Shown in pieces: positions 1 to 9,302 of a DNA stretch of 64,000 nucleotides. Made by a program: the position numbers and the translations under genes. Under the pieces are notes generated by a model that was not told the origin of the DNA, did no database searches, and was given only the letters and a program-made list of their open reading frames with translations. Each line of letters opens with the position of its first letter. Position 1 is the first letter of the stretch. The DNA comes from Nocardia aurea (GTDB lineage Bacteria; Actinomycetota; Actinomycetes; Mycobacteriales; Mycobacteriaceae), in NCBI RefSeq assembly GCF_003123685.1, contig NZ_QCYJ01000084.1:248001-312000 (forward strand), in the 5' to 3' direction.

Positions 1-175
1 GCAGCAGCGTGCTCTTACCGGAACCGCTGCGGCCGAGCAATGCGACGAACTGACCGGCCGGAATCTGAATGGTCAGGTCGTCGAGCACGGTGCGGTCGCC
101 GAAGCGGCGGCTCAAATTCCGCACCCGCACGCCGAGCCCGCGGTCGGCGGTCAACCCGCGATCGTCCGTCGCCAC
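1..175 (-). CDS. ABC transporter ATP-binding protein, sulfonate/nitrate type (5' part only)
   Basis: Only the first 58 codons are inside the window; the gene runs off the left edge. The translation has an N-terminal beta strand region followed by a Walker A motif GRSGSGKST near residues 48-56, so it is an ABC ATPase. The GTG start at 173-175 overlaps the 3' end of the permease gene by 25 nt, as expected for the third gene of a binding-protein/permease/ATPase operon. By neighbourhood it should energise uptake of an organosulfonate or similar small anion (SsuB/TauB/NrtD group). The exact substrate cannot be read from this fragment. An alternative start upstream inside the permease gene cannot be excluded. 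Confidence 0.85.
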   Translation of the reverse strand, partial: MATDDRGLTADRGLGVRVRNLSRRFGDRTVLDDLTIQIPAGQFVALLGRSGSGKSTLL

Positions 176-1002
176 GACAGCACCTTCCGCTCGAGCAGGC
201 GGATCCCCGCGTCCGACACCAGGCCGAAGGCGCCGTAAACCACCAGGCCGACGAGGATGACGTCGGCCTGACCGTAGTTCTGGGCGTTGGTCATCATCTT
301 GCCCAAGCCGTCGATGGCGTTCACCGACTCGACCGCGATCAGCACCAGCCACGCTCCGGTCACCGAAAGGCGAAGTCCGAGAAAGAATCCGGGTAGGGAG
401 CCGGGAATGACGACGCGTCGCACGAAAGTGGCGCGCGAAACTCCCTGTACCTCGGACAGTTCCACGAAACGCTGATCGATGGTGGTGAGCGAGGCATGGG
501 CCTGGATGTACATCGTGACGATGACGACGAGCGCGATGAGCACGATCTTGAACGATTCGCCGATGCCGAGCCACAGGATCATCAGCGGAATCAGGCCGAG
601 GGTCGGGATAGCGCGCTTGACCTGCACGGGGCCGTCGACCAGTGCCTCGCCCAGCCGCGAGAGCCCCGCTATCAGCGCGAGCCCGGTGCCGATCGCGATC
701 CCGATGCCGAGGCCGATTCCGGCCCGTTGCAGCGAGGCGGCGATATTCTCCAGCAGCGCGCCGTTGACCAGCAGATCCCAGCCGGTGGCGACGACATCCC
801 ACGGGGCGGACAGTTTGCGTTCATCGATCAGGCCGAAATGCGTGCCCGCCACCCAGGCGGCGAGTATCAACACCACGCCGAGCAGGCGGGCGAACGGGAC
901 CGGTTTGCGCAATCCGAGTCGGCGCAGTGGTCTGCGCTCGACGAATCCGTCGGAAACCGACGGTGCGGCGGCGACGGCCGGTCGGGTCAGGGCGATGGTC
1001 AT
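151..1002 (-). CDS. ABC transporter permease, SsuC/TauC type
   Basis: Encodes 283 aa, the usual size for SsuC/TauC/NrtB inner-membrane permeases. About six hydrophobic segments are visible, starting with a helix near residues 37-55. An EAA-like cytoplasmic loop of the binding-protein-dependent permease family follows near residues 175-195 (region with EVQGVSRATFVRRVVIPGSL). Its ATG overlaps the stop codon of the binding protein gene by 4 nt (ATGA), so the two are translationally coupled. It should form the membrane channel for the same substrate as its neighbours, probably an alkanesulfonate. Substrate assignment is inferred from family resemblance only. Confidence 0.88.
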   Translation of the reverse strand: MTIALTRPAVAAAPSVSDGFVERRPLRRLGLRKPVPFARLLGVVLILAAWVAGTHFGLIDERKLSAPWDVVATGWDLLVNGALLENIAASLQRAGIGLGIGIAIGTGLALIAGLSRLGEALVDGPVQVKRAIPTLGLIPLMILWLGIGESFKIVLIALVVIVTMYIQAHASLTTIDQRFVELSEVQGVSRATFVRRVVIPGSLPGFFLGLRLSVTGAWLVLIAVESVNAIDGLGKMMTNAQNYGQADVILVGLVVYGAFGLVSDAGIRLLERKVLSWRRTIAG

Positions 1003-2057
1003 TGCGCCTCCTGGGTCCGGTACGGGGCGGTCACCGCTTCGGCGGCGATATTCTCGAAGCGCCGGTCGAACAATTCGTCCGCATCGAAGGAATCTCCGAA
1101 GAATCCGGAGGCGGTCACCAGGTCGATCGTCTCCTGTTCCCAGGCGACGGCGGCATCCCAGTTGTTCGGGAAATAGGGGCGATCGGTCGTCTCCAGAATG
1201 CGTCTGCCGTCGTCGGGGCTGACTTCCTGATTACGCACGTAATACGCTTGGATCCATTCTTGGGGATGCTCCCACGCCCATACTTCGCCGCGCGCCCAGA
1301 AACGGACGAATTCGGTGACCGCGGCGAGTTTCGCCGAATCGCGCAGCACGGCGGTCGGGGCCCACAGCACGCTCAGCGCGTCCACGGCCTCGGTGCGCAC
1401 CGCGCCCGCGCCCTGGGCGGAGTACTTCTCCAGGTATTTGGTCAGCGTCGGCTCGCCGAGTGGGGCCACATCGATCTGACGGGCCTGTAGCGCGGTGAGG
1501 AACTGGGGGCTGTTGAGTTCGACCAGCTGGACGTCATCGAGATCGATGCCCGCCGCGCGCAGCGTGCGCAGCACCACCACGCCCTGGGCCTGGCCCGGGG
1601 AGAAGCCGATCTTCTTACCGCGCAGGTCTTGGACCGTTCTGATCGAGGAGCCCGGTGCGGTCGCGAGCTGGTAGTTCGCGGTTTTGCGCACCTTGACGCC
1701 GACGATCTTCGCGTCGAGTCCGGTGGCGTGCGCGTGGATCGGCGGTATGCCCGCGTTGGACGCCACGTCGACCGATCCGCCGCGGAACGCCTGGATGACG
1801 TCGGGGCCCGCCTGAACCGCGGGCCAGGAGGACACGGTGAACGGCAGTTTGCTCAGCTCACCCGAGGTCTCCAGAGCGACCCGCGCGGTGTTGACCGAGA
1901 TGTTGAGCGAGGTGCCCGGCGGCACCGAGGCCGGGAGCGGGGCGGACAGGTCGGCATCGCCACCCGAATCGCTCGCGCAGCCCGAGGCCAGTAATGTCGT
2001 CGCCAGTAATGCCGCTGTCGCGGTGATCAGAAATGATTTTCGCTGAATATTGCGCAC
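999..2057 (-). CDS. Sulfonate/nitrate-type ABC substrate-binding lipoprotein
   Basis: Encodes 352 aa from a GTG at 2055-2057 with a GGAAG ribosome site 7 nt upstream; a longer in-frame reading has no ribosome site and no sensible signal peptide. The N terminus is a lipoprotein signal ending in the lipobox LASGC, so the protein should be lipid-anchored outside the membrane. The body resembles SsuA/NrtT-type periplasmic binding proteins (solute-binding group NMT1/SsuA), with a conserved segment around the DLRGKKIGF motif typical of this family. It is the first gene of the transporter operon and is coupled to the permease by a 4-nt overlap. An aliphatic sulfonate ligand is likely but unproven. 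Confidence 0.87.
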   Translation of the reverse strand: MRNIQRKSFLITATAALLATTLLASGCASDSGGDADLSAPLPASVPPGTSLNISVNTARVALETSGELSKLPFTVSSWPAVQAGPDVIQAFRGGSVDVASNAGIPPIHAHATGLDAKIVGVKVRKTANYQLATAPGSSIRTVQDLRGKKIGFSPGQAQGVVVLRTLRAAGIDLDDVQLVELNSPQFLTALQARQIDVAPLGEPTLTKYLEKYSAQGAGAVRTEAVDALSVLWAPTAVLRDSAKLAAVTEFVRFWARGEVWAWEHPQEWIQAYYVRNQEVSPDDGRRILETTDRPYFPNNWDAAVAWEQETIDLVTASGFFGDSFDADELFDRRFENIAAEAVTAPYRTQEAQ

Positions 2058-2223
2058 GTTTTCTTCCGGTCTCGAAATAGTGTTGTCGGTGTAGTGCCTC
2101 CTGCCGGCAACAGTGACCCGAGAATTCGATACGAGCGCCCGATCCGTGCATTTCCGCCATATATGGACTGTGCCGGAGCGCTCGGTGACGGTCAATATTC
2201 GTTCCTATTAAAATAACCCTGAA
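2058..2223 (-). promoter_or_regulatory. Upstream region of sulfonate transporter operon with a CCATATATGG palindrome
   Basis: This 166-bp gap precedes the binding-protein gene and follows the ROK regulator. It is AT-richer than its surroundings (2190-2220) and contains a perfect 10-bp palindrome, CCATATATGG, at 2157-2166. It is the most likely promoter region for the transporter, and the palindrome is a candidate operator for the adjacent ROK regulator. That link is inference from position alone. Confidence 0.4.
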
Positions 2224-3384
2224 TCAAACGGCCTTCCGCTCGAGTACGGACAGCGGCGTGCGGAAGACGCCGTGCAACGCGACCGCGGCGCCCGCCATCT
2301 CCAGTACCCGCCCCATGAAGGACGAGCAGCCGACCACCCCGGCCGGATCCGGGCACAGCACGCAGAATTCGCCGACAGTGCGCAGATAGGTCGCCTCCAC
2401 ACCGTCGACCCGGCCGTAGCCGCGATCGACGATCACCACCGACTCCGGGTCGAGCAGGTCGATCAGGGTCGCGGCGACCCGGCCCATCGCGGCGGCCCGC
2501 TCGAGGAAGAGATCGCGGGCGGGACCGGGACGGCGCGCGGACTCGATGAGATCCGGAACGGTCTCGGCTGCGTGGATTTCGGACGCGGGCAGACATTCGC
2601 TCGCGCGCCGCAGCAGCCCGTGGTCGGAATAGCGCTCGACCGTCGCCGACTCGCCGTCCTCGCGCGCCCTGGCGACGCCGATGCCGAGCATGCGGGTGAT
2701 GGATCCGGCCGCCGAATTCGGTCCGTAGTGCACCTGCCCCTGGACTGCGAAGGCGGTGTCGACGACATTGCCCACGAAAAGCACCACCGAACTCTTGGTG
2801 CCGCGTAATCGACCGTACAGCTGCTCGGCGTGCATCAATGCCCTGGTATGGCTGTCCAATTCGGTCGCCAGGCCGGTGCGGGCGGCCAGATATCGGCGTA
2901 CCGGCACGTCGTGCCAGCGCAGATACGAATGGTCGAGCACCGTGCCGCTGTCCCGGTCGACGCGACCGCCGATCGCCACCCCGAGTCCGAGCACCCGCCC
3001 GGTGGTCTCGGCGCGCACGCGGGCGATCTCGGCGGCGGCGTCGTCGAGGATGTCGTAGGGCGCGCTGGTCCGGTGCGGCACTTTGACGGTGGAACGTAAT
3101 TCGCCGGTGATGTCGACCACGGCGACGGTGGTTCTCGTGGCCGCGATATGCACGGCGAGCACCACATTGCGTTCATCGAGCGCGAGCGGTGAATACGGCC
3201 TGCCGATGCCCTGGCTGCGGGTCGTCTCGGGCAGTTCGGTGAGCAGACCCGCCTCCACCAGCGCGCGCGTCTGCCAGGTGACCGTCGCGGGCGACAGTCC
3301 CGCGCGGGTCGCGATCACACTGCGCGGCACCGGCCCCGATTCGAGCACCGTCCGAAGTATCGCCCCCGCGCTGCTGTCGACCAT
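2224..3384 (-). CDS. ROK-family transcriptional regulator
   Basis: Encodes 386 aa with the two-part layout of NagC/XylR-type ROK repressors. A winged helix-turn-helix lies near residues 10-65 (PRSVIATRAGLSPATVTWQ), followed by an actin/hexokinase-like ROK fold with an ATP-binding-like strand around VLAVHIAATRTTVAVVD. The ATG at 3382-3384 has AGAGG 8 nt upstream and is preferred to a GTG three codons earlier. Typical ROK repressors sense a sugar, but this one sits directly upstream of a sulfonate-type transporter and downstream of a flavoprotein gene on the same strand, so it may control organosulfur use. The usual zinc-binding Cys motif of ROK kinases is not obvious, which fits a regulator rather than a kinase. 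Confidence 0.85.
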   Translation of the reverse strand: MVDSSAGAILRTVLESGPVPRSVIATRAGLSPATVTWQTRALVEAGLLTELPETTRSQGIGRPYSPLALDERNVVLAVHIAATRTTVAVVDITGELRSTVKVPHRTSAPYDILDDAAAEIARVRAETTGRVLGLGVAIGGRVDRDSGTVLDHSYLRWHDVPVRRYLAARTGLATELDSHTRALMHAEQLYGRLRGTKSSVVLFVGNVVDTAFAVQGQVHYGPNSAAGSITRMLGIGVARAREDGESATVERYSDHGLLRRASECLPASEIHAAETVPDLIESARRPGPARDLFLERAAAMGRVAATLIDLLDPESVVIVDRGYGRVDGVEATYLRTVGEFCVLCPDPAGVVGCSSFMGRVLEMAGAAVALHGVFRTPLSVLERKAV

Positions 3385-3569
3385 CGCCGTCACCTCTTCA
3401 CCGCCGCCGCCACGCCACGGTACGGAGCGATGGGCCCGACGCGAACCCTTCGGCGCAGCGTGATCACAAGGATGGTCGGAGCGCGACCGGCGGCAAGGCA
3501 GTGCCTCAGCCTGTCCGCCCGGACGGGCGTCGTCGGATCGCGGTCACGGTGGCGCGGCCAGGGGAAGAC

Positions 3570-4580
3570 TCAGCGTGTTTCGCCCGAACCGACGAGTCGA
3601 TCGAGCAGGGCGGCGCGGATCGGCGGACGTGACCCGAAGATCAGCGTGAAAGCCGCCTCACGGACGGTGCGATCGGCGATGCCGCCGCGCTGCGCGGCCG
3701 CACTGCCGACCGCGGTGACCAGCCCGGAGGCGGCGAGCACCGCGAGTTCGGAGGCGCGGGCGCGGGCGTGCGCGATATCGGATTGGCCGCTGAGCGCGTC
3801 ATCGAGTTCGGTACGGATGAGGCCGGATTCGTGGACGAGCCCGCCCGTGTCGATGCCGCGAGCATCGAGTTCGGCGCGGCAGCGTCGTACCAGACCGAGC
3901 GCCATCGACCCGTTGCGCCAGATCGCGAGAATGGACGAGGCGTGGAAACCGCGCAGCGAGAGGCGGTTGTCCACATCGGAATCCGGCACGAACAGGCCGT
4001 CGAAACGCAGCGTCGCGGTCCGGCTCGCGTCGACGGCGGACAGGATCATCGGTGTCGCGGCGAGCGCGGAACTCTCCTGCGCGGGGACCAGCACGCTGAT
4101 CAGCGCGTGCGGGTCCGCCTCGTCCCTCGCCATGACGGCGAGCACATCGACGAGTCCCCAGCCGGTGACGAACGGCGCGACACCGTCGAGCACGAAACCG
4201 CCGTCCACCCTGCGCGCCGAGAGGTCGGCCCGGTCGTCGGCACCCGCGTAGCTGACCCCGCAGCGCACCCGACCGCGCCGCAGATCCTCGGTGAGTCGGT
4301 CCCGCAGACCGTGATTGGGGGAGGTGGCGATGCGCCGCGCGGCGCCGAGATGCTGTGCCCACACGAAGGTCGTCGCCAGACAGGCGGCGACCAGGGTCTC
4401 ACCGACCTCGGTGAACGTGGCGAGGTCGAGATCGTCGGAGAGCGTGACGCCGTAGAAGCCGTTGGCGGCGAGCAGATCGAAATGACCCGGAGGGATCGCA
4501 CCGGTGGCGTCGACGGTGTCGGCCTGCGGTGCCAGCACCTCGTTCGATAGTTGCCGCGCGCGTTCGATCCACGAATTCAC
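3570..4580 (-). CDS. Acyl-CoA dehydrogenase-like flavoprotein (SfnB/DszC-like)
   Basis: Encodes 336 aa from a GTG with AGGAG 8 nt upstream. The fold pattern is that of acyl-CoA dehydrogenases: an N-terminal helical domain, a middle beta domain containing the stretch GFVLDGVAPFVTGW, and a C-terminal four-helix part. It is about 50 residues shorter than classical acyl-CoA dehydrogenases and lacks a clear catalytic glutamate context. This is like members of the superfamily that act as FMNH2-dependent monooxygenases on sulfur compounds (SfnB, DszC). Being next to a sulfonate-type transporter and regulator, a role in opening organosulfur compounds is plausible; a true fatty-acid role is the alternative. 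Confidence 0.7.
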   Translation of the reverse strand: MNSWIERARQLSNEVLAPQADTVDATGAIPPGHFDLLAANGFYGVTLSDDLDLATFTEVGETLVAACLATTFVWAQHLGAARRIATSPNHGLRDRLTEDLRRGRVRCGVSYAGADDRADLSARRVDGGFVLDGVAPFVTGWGLVDVLAVMARDEADPHALISVLVPAQESSALAATPMILSAVDASRTATLRFDGLFVPDSDVDNRLSLRGFHASSILAIWRNGSMALGLVRRCRAELDARGIDTGGLVHESGLIRTELDDALSGQSDIAHARARASELAVLAASGLVTAVGSAAAQRGGIADRTVREAAFTLIFGSRPPIRAALLDRLVGSGETR

Positions 4581-4628
4581 AACTCACTCCTGGGTTCCGG
4601 ACCGGCCGGGCCGATCCTGATACGCGGG

Positions 4629-6047
4629 TCAGGCGTGCACGGTGGAGCCGCGCTGTAGGCCCTTGTCATCGTAGTAACGCGAGATCGTCGCGCCGAGTAC
4701 CAGACCGACGGCGAGGCCGAGTCCGGTCATCGTCACCGCGCGGCCGAGTCCGGCCTCGAAATCGGCGTCGAAATAGAAGATGGCGCGGATGCCGAGGAAC
4801 ACCTGGTGCATCGGCTCGAAATTGGCCAGCCAGCCGAAATACTTCGGGGTCGCCTCGATCGGGACGGTGCCGCCGGAAGAGGGCAGTCCGAGGATGACGA
4901 ACAGGATCAGGTTCACCAGCAGGCCCGCCGACCCGATCGCGGCGAGAATCGACAACCCGGTGATCCCGACCGCGACGATGGCGAACGCCCCGTAGAGGAA
5001 CAGCGCGAGCGGATTCGCGATCGGCATGCCGAGCAGATGCGCGATGAGCATGAAGATCCCCGAGACGATATTCGCCACCACGACGAGCACGCCCCATTTG
5101 ACGAGCAGGGTGGTGAACCGGGAGATCGGCGTCGGCGGATAGTGCACGAACCACGGGCCGTATTCGGTCGGCACGAAGCCGAGCGCGGCGTCGACCATGG
5201 TGTGGATGGTCATCGACCCGATCACGCCGACCAGGAGCAGCAGCAGCGCGTAGAAGAAGGCCGTCAGGCCCTCGCCGGTGCCGCTCGGCAGCGGCCGGTA
5301 CTCCTCGACGACGAGTTGCAGCGGACTCCGCAACGTCAGCACGGTCGCACCGGTCGGTTCCGTGGTCGAGCCACCGGGCTGGGCTCGCAGCTGGGTTCTG
5401 ACCTGATCGGTCACCTGTCTGCCGACCTCGTCGTTCACCTGCGGGAACACCTGCGCCCCGATCCGGGCGACGATCGAGGTGGCGAAGGCGCCGGTCCGCG
5501 GATTGGTCTGCAACGTGATGATCGGGCGCTCGATGTCGCCGGGCACCACGCTGGCGACGCCGAGGATGCCGAGCCGCTTGGAGAAATCGCTCGGGATGAT
5601 GATCGCGCCGTACACCTTGCCGGACTGCATCTGCCGTTCGGCTTCGCTGATGCCGAGCACCCGCAGATCGATCTCGTCCTTCGGGACGGACCGCTCGATC
5701 CCGTCGGCCACCTGCTTGCCGAAATCGACGCGCTGTTCCTGGCCCGGGGCGCCGAGGGTGTCGCCGACGTCCTGGTTCACGAGCGCGATGGGGAAGTCGT
5801 GCAGATTCTCTTCGGGGTCGACGACGTAGGCCAGGTACATCGTGCCGAGCAGCGTCGTCAGCAGGGTGAGAACTATCACCGGAGCGAGGGTCATCCGGAG
5901 CCAGAACCGCGGCCCCGATCTCGTCGCCGCGCCCCCCGTTGTGCTTCCACTCCCGGTAGTAGTCACGGTCTCGGACGGTAACAGCCCGGGGGTCGGGATC
6001 GGGGCAGCGTCGCCGGTCGATTGCTGCCCGAAGTAGACGGCGGTCAT
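4629..6047 (-). CDS. YhgE/Pip-like multi-pass membrane protein (DUF3533 type)
   Basis: Encodes 472 aa from the ATG at 6045-6047; upstream in-frame codons have no ribosome site. The topology is characteristic: a Ser/Thr-rich cytoplasmic N terminus, one transmembrane helix near residues 53-75, a large extracytoplasmic domain of about 200 residues beginning with the FPIALVNQD motif, then five or six hydrophobic helices at the C terminus. This is the layout of YhgE/Pip and ABC-2-like permease proteins, some of which act in export or as phage receptors. No ATPase gene is adjacent. The function is unknown; a role in transport at the cell envelope is the best guess. It is divergent from purF. Confidence 0.8.
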   Translation of the reverse strand: MTAVYFGQQSTGDAAPIPTPGLLPSETVTTTGSGSTTGGAATRSGPRFWLRMTLAPVIVLTLLTTLLGTMYLAYVVDPEENLHDFPIALVNQDVGDTLGAPGQEQRVDFGKQVADGIERSVPKDEIDLRVLGISEAERQMQSGKVYGAIIIPSDFSKRLGILGVASVVPGDIERPIITLQTNPRTGAFATSIVARIGAQVFPQVNDEVGRQVTDQVRTQLRAQPGGSTTEPTGATVLTLRSPLQLVVEEYRPLPSGTGEGLTAFFYALLLLLVGVIGSMTIHTMVDAALGFVPTEYGPWFVHYPPTPISRFTTLLVKWGVLVVVANIVSGIFMLIAHLLGMPIANPLALFLYGAFAIVAVGITGLSILAAIGSAGLLVNLILFVILGLPSSGGTVPIEATPKYFGWLANFEPMHQVFLGIRAIFYFDADFEAGLGRAVTMTGLGLAVGLVLGATISRYYDDKGLQRGSTVHA

Positions 6048-6111
6048 CGCCGATTCACTTTCACCCGTAGAATGACAATTGCCCCCAGCCCGCCCGAACA
6101 GGGAGCAAACG

Positions 6112-7731
6112 GTGACCAACGCCGACATGCCGGTCGACAGCGAGTGTCCAACCTCAACCCCTTCGATTTCCGCTACGCCCGTGAATCCCGCGGCAGTGGA
6201 TATCGATGAGAACGAGCCACGCGAGGAGTGTGGCGTCTTCGGAGTGTGGGCGCCCAGCGAGGATGTGGCCAAGCTCACCTACTACGGCCTCTACGCGCTC
6301 CAACACCGCGGACAGGAGGCGGCGGGAATCGCTGTCTCCGACGGTTCGCAGATTCTCGTCTTCAAGGATTTGGGCCTGGTCAGCCAGGTTTTCGATGAGC
6401 AGACGCTGGCCGCGATGCCGGGTCATATCGCCGTCGGCCACTGCCGCTACTCCACCACCGGTGGGGTGACCTGGGAGAACGCGCAGCCGATCTTCCGCAC
6501 CACCGCCGTCGGTTCCGGATTGGCGCTCGGCCACAACGGAAATCTCGTGAACACCGCCGAATTGGCAGGTCGCGCACGGGAACTCGGACTCGGTCAGGCC
6601 GTCAAGGGCGGCCGTGCGCAGCCCGCCGCCGCCACCTCCGACTCCGATGTGGTGACGGCGCTGCTCGCGCACGCCGCGGCCGATTCCAGCATCGAGCAGG
6701 CCGCCATGGAACTGCTGCCGACGCTGAAGGGCGCCTTCTGCCTGACCTTCATGGACGAACACACCCTCTACGCCGCGCGCGATCCGCACGGCGTGCGACC
6801 GCTGTGTCTGGGCCGCCTGGACCGTGGCTGGGTCGTTGCCAGCGAGACCGCGGCCCTCGATATCGTCGGTGCCGCCTTCGTCCGTGAGATCGAACCGGGC
6901 GAACTCCTGGCGATCGACGCCGAGGGTGTGCGGTCGATGCGTTTCGCCAATCCCGAGCCCAAGGGTTGCGTCTTCGAATACGTCTACCTGGCCAGGCCCG
7001 ACACCACGATCGCGGGCCGCTCGGTGCATTCCACCCGCGTGGAGATCGGCCGCCGCCTCGCCAAGGAACATCCGGTGGAAGCCGACCTGGTGATCCCGGT
7101 TCCGGAATCCGGCACCCCGGCCGCAGTCGGTTACGCGCAGGGTTCCGGCGTGCCGTACGGGCAGGGGCTGATGAAGAACGCCTACGTCGGGCGCACCTTC
7201 ATCCAGCCGAGTCAGACCATCCGTCAGCTCGGTATCCGGCTCAAACTCAATCCACTGCGCGAGGTGATCCGGGGTAAGCGACTCATTGTCGTCGACGATT
7301 CCATCGTTCGCGGCAACACCCAGCGCGCGCTCATCAGAATGCTGCGCGAATCGGGGGCGCTGGAGATCCACGTGCGCATCGCCTCACCGCCGGTCAAGTG
7401 GCCGTGCTTCTACGGCATCGACTTCGCCTCGCGGGCGGAGCTGATCGCCAACGGCGCGGGTACGCACGACAGCTACGACGACATGATCGAAGGTGTCCGT
7501 CGCTCCATCGGCGCCGACACCCTCGGCTACATCTCCACCGAGGGCATGATCGCCGCGACCGAACAGCCGCGCTCGCGCCTGTGCTGCGCGTGTTTCGACG
7601 GCGACTACCCGATCGCGCTGCCCGCCGAGGCCGCCATCGGCAAGAATGTGCTCGAGGGTGTGCTCACCGGGCAGTCCGAAGCCATGCTGCTGAGCGAGAA
7701 CGCGAACGCGAGTGCGCTGAGCCGTCCCTGA
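6112..7731 (+). CDS. purF: Amidophosphoribosyltransferase
   Basis: Encodes 539 aa from a GTG at 6112 preceded by GGGAGC at 6101-6106. The enzyme makes 5-phosphoribosylamine from PRPP and glutamine, the first committed step of purine synthesis. The Ntn-hydrolase glutaminase domain begins at Cys40 (motif EECGVFGVW) after a propeptide of 39 residues that should be removed to expose the nucleophile. The C-terminal phosphoribosyltransferase domain has the PRPP loop VVDDSIVRGNT near residue 393. Cysteines in KWPCFYGIDF and RLCCACFDG match the iron-sulfur-containing Bacillus-type enzymes. It is followed 237 bp later by purM, as in M. tuberculosis Rv0808-Rv0809. Confidence 0.98.
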   Translation: MTNADMPVDSECPTSTPSISATPVNPAAVDIDENEPREECGVFGVWAPSEDVAKLTYYGLYALQHRGQEAAGIAVSDGSQILVFKDLGLVSQVFDEQTLAAMPGHIAVGHCRYSTTGGVTWENAQPIFRTTAVGSGLALGHNGNLVNTAELAGRARELGLGQAVKGGRAQPAAATSDSDVVTALLAHAAADSSIEQAAMELLPTLKGAFCLTFMDEHTLYAARDPHGVRPLCLGRLDRGWVVASETAALDIVGAAFVREIEPGELLAIDAEGVRSMRFANPEPKGCVFEYVYLARPDTTIAGRSVHSTRVEIGRRLAKEHPVEADLVIPVPESGTPAAVGYAQGSGVPYGQGLMKNAYVGRTFIQPSQTIRQLGIRLKLNPLREVIRGKRLIVVDDSIVRGNTQRALIRMLRESGALEIHVRIASPPVKWPCFYGIDFASRAELIANGAGTHDSYDDMIEGVRRSIGADTLGYISTEGMIAATEQPRSRLCCACFDGDYPIALPAEAAIGKNVLEGVLTGQSEAMLLSENANASALSRP

Positions 7732-7968
7732 GCCGAGCTGTCCCCGCACCGAACCGCCCCTGAACGGGGGTAGGTCCGAACCGGCCCAGGTGGCCGGACC
7801 GGCCCATGGTTCGGTGCCGGGCTGGCACAATGATTTCCTGGTCGCGCACACCGTGGCGCGGCTCTCACGCACGGTCCTCGCACGCGGGGAGGCGGGGGAG
7901 TCGTTATCCGGCTCCGGTAGCGTGAGCAGGCATCTATCCGCCGATTCGGTTTGGAGCTTTCCCCGAAA

Positions 7969-9042
7969 ATGACTGAACAGACACCAAGCGGCGCCTCCTA
8001 CGCCGCGGCAGGCGTGGACATCGAGGCCGGTGACCGCGCAGTCGAGTTGTTCGGACCATTGGCGAAGAAGGCCAGCCGTCCCGAGGTGCAGGGCGGACTT
8101 GGCGGATTCGCCGGATTGTTCGCCCTCAAGGGCGGCTACCGCGAGCCGCTGCTCGCCGCCTCCACCGACGGTGTCGGCACCAAGATCGCCGTCGCGCAGG
8201 CGATGGACAAGCACGACACGGTCGGACTCGATCTGGTCGCCATGGTCGTCGACGACCTGGTCGTCTGCGGCGCCGAACCCCTGTTCCTCCAGGACTACAT
8301 CGCCATCGGCAAGGTCGTCCCGGAGAAGGTCGCCGAACTGGTCTCGGGCATCGCCGAGGGTTGTGTCAAGGCCGGTTGCGCCCTGCTCGGCGGCGAGACC
8401 GCCGAACATCCGGGCCTGATGGACCCCGACGACTACGACCTGTCCGCGACCGGCGTCGGCGTGGTCGAGGCCGATTCGGTCCTCGGCCCTGACCGTGTTC
8501 GCCCCGGCGACGTCGTCATCGCCATGGGGTCCTCGGGTCTGCACTCCAACGGCTACAGCCTGGCGCGCAAGGTACTGCTCGATATCGACCGGATGTCGCT
8601 GACCGGGCACGTCGAGGAATTCGGCCGCACCCTCGGTGAGGAACTGCTCGAGCCGACGCGGATCTACGCCAAGGACTGCCTGGCGCTGATCGCCGAGACC
8701 GATGTGCGCACGTTCTCCCACGTCACCGGCGGCGGGCTGGCGGCCAATCTGGGCCGGGTACTGCCCGCGGGTCTGTTCGCCGAACTGGATCGCGGCACCT
8801 GGAATCCGGCGCCGGTCTTCAAGATGATCGCCCAGCGCGGCCGGGTGGACCGGATCGAGATGGAGAAGACCTTCAACATGGGCGTCGGCATGGTCGCCGT
8901 CGTCGCGCCCGAGGACGTGGACCGCGCCCTCGCGGTGCTGACCGCGCGGCATATCGAATGCTGGACCCTCGGCTCGGTCAAGAAGGCCAAGGAAGCCGAC
9001 GCCGCGCGTGCCGTCCTGGTGGGTGAGCACCCCCGCTTCTGA
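7969..9042 (+). CDS. purM: Phosphoribosylformylglycinamidine cyclo-ligase (AIR synthetase)
   Basis: Encodes 357 aa. The ATG at 7969 has GGAG at 7953-7956; an in-frame extension of six codons lacks a better site. PurM closes FGAM to aminoimidazole ribotide with ATP in purine synthesis. The sequence shows the PurM/ThiL-type ATP-binding fold: the glycine-rich GVGTKIAVA segment, the conserved DLVAMVVDDLVVCGAEPLFLQ region carrying metal-binding aspartates, and the GGETAEHPG motif. Length is slightly above the Escherichia coli enzyme. It lies downstream of purF with 237 bp between, in which I see no gene. A strong hairpin follows at 9084-9114. Confidence 0.98.
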   Translation: MTEQTPSGASYAAAGVDIEAGDRAVELFGPLAKKASRPEVQGGLGGFAGLFALKGGYREPLLAASTDGVGTKIAVAQAMDKHDTVGLDLVAMVVDDLVVCGAEPLFLQDYIAIGKVVPEKVAELVSGIAEGCVKAGCALLGGETAEHPGLMDPDDYDLSATGVGVVEADSVLGPDRVRPGDVVIAMGSSGLHSNGYSLARKVLLDIDRMSLTGHVEEFGRTLGEELLEPTRIYAKDCLALIAETDVRTFSHVTGGGLAANLGRVLPAGLFAELDRGTWNPAPVFKMIAQRGRVDRIEMEKTFNMGVGMVAVVAPEDVDRALAVLTARHIECWTLGSVKKAKEADAARAVLVGEHPRF

Positions 9043-9083
9043 GCGGAGTCCCCGCCCGCGCGGCGGGGGCACACAGACGCGAA

Positions 9084-9114
9084 AGAACCCCGTGGGTGCT
9101 ACCCACGGGGTTCT
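9084..9114 (+). terminator. Hairpin downstream of purM
   Basis: A perfect 14-bp inverted repeat, AGAACCCCGTGGGT / ACCCACGGGGTTCT, with a 3-nt loop lies 42 nt after the purM stop codon. There is no long U-tract, which is common for actinobacterial terminators. Confidence 0.75.
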
Positions 9115-9252
9115 CTACATTGCTCGGACCGGCCAGAATCCGTTGTCCCCCATGGGGAGACGGCAATATCGGCATCCGCGTCCCGCACTGTGCGGGACAC
9201 CGATGTCGTTACAGCAAGCCTCTCGGACGATCGTCCGCTTCAACGGTGTCAA

Positions 9253-9292
9253 CGTCTGAAGGGGGAGGCCCGTCGGCCTCCCCCTTCAGACG
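9253..9292 (-). terminator. Hairpin downstream of the DUF3073 gene
   Basis: A perfect 18-bp stem (arms 9253-9270 and 9275-9292) with a CGTC loop lies 11 nt beyond the stop codon of the DUF3073 gene. It is well placed to end that transcript, and it may also block readthrough from purM. Confidence 0.8.
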
Positions 9293-9302
9293 TGAATCCG
9301 AG

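Noticed and set aside
7384..9072. Long minus-strand reading frame opposite purF and purM
   Set aside because: It mirrors the codon pattern of two certain genes on the other strand, has low-complexity Gly/Asp/Arg-rich composition and no ribosome site; high GC at third positions creates such shadows.
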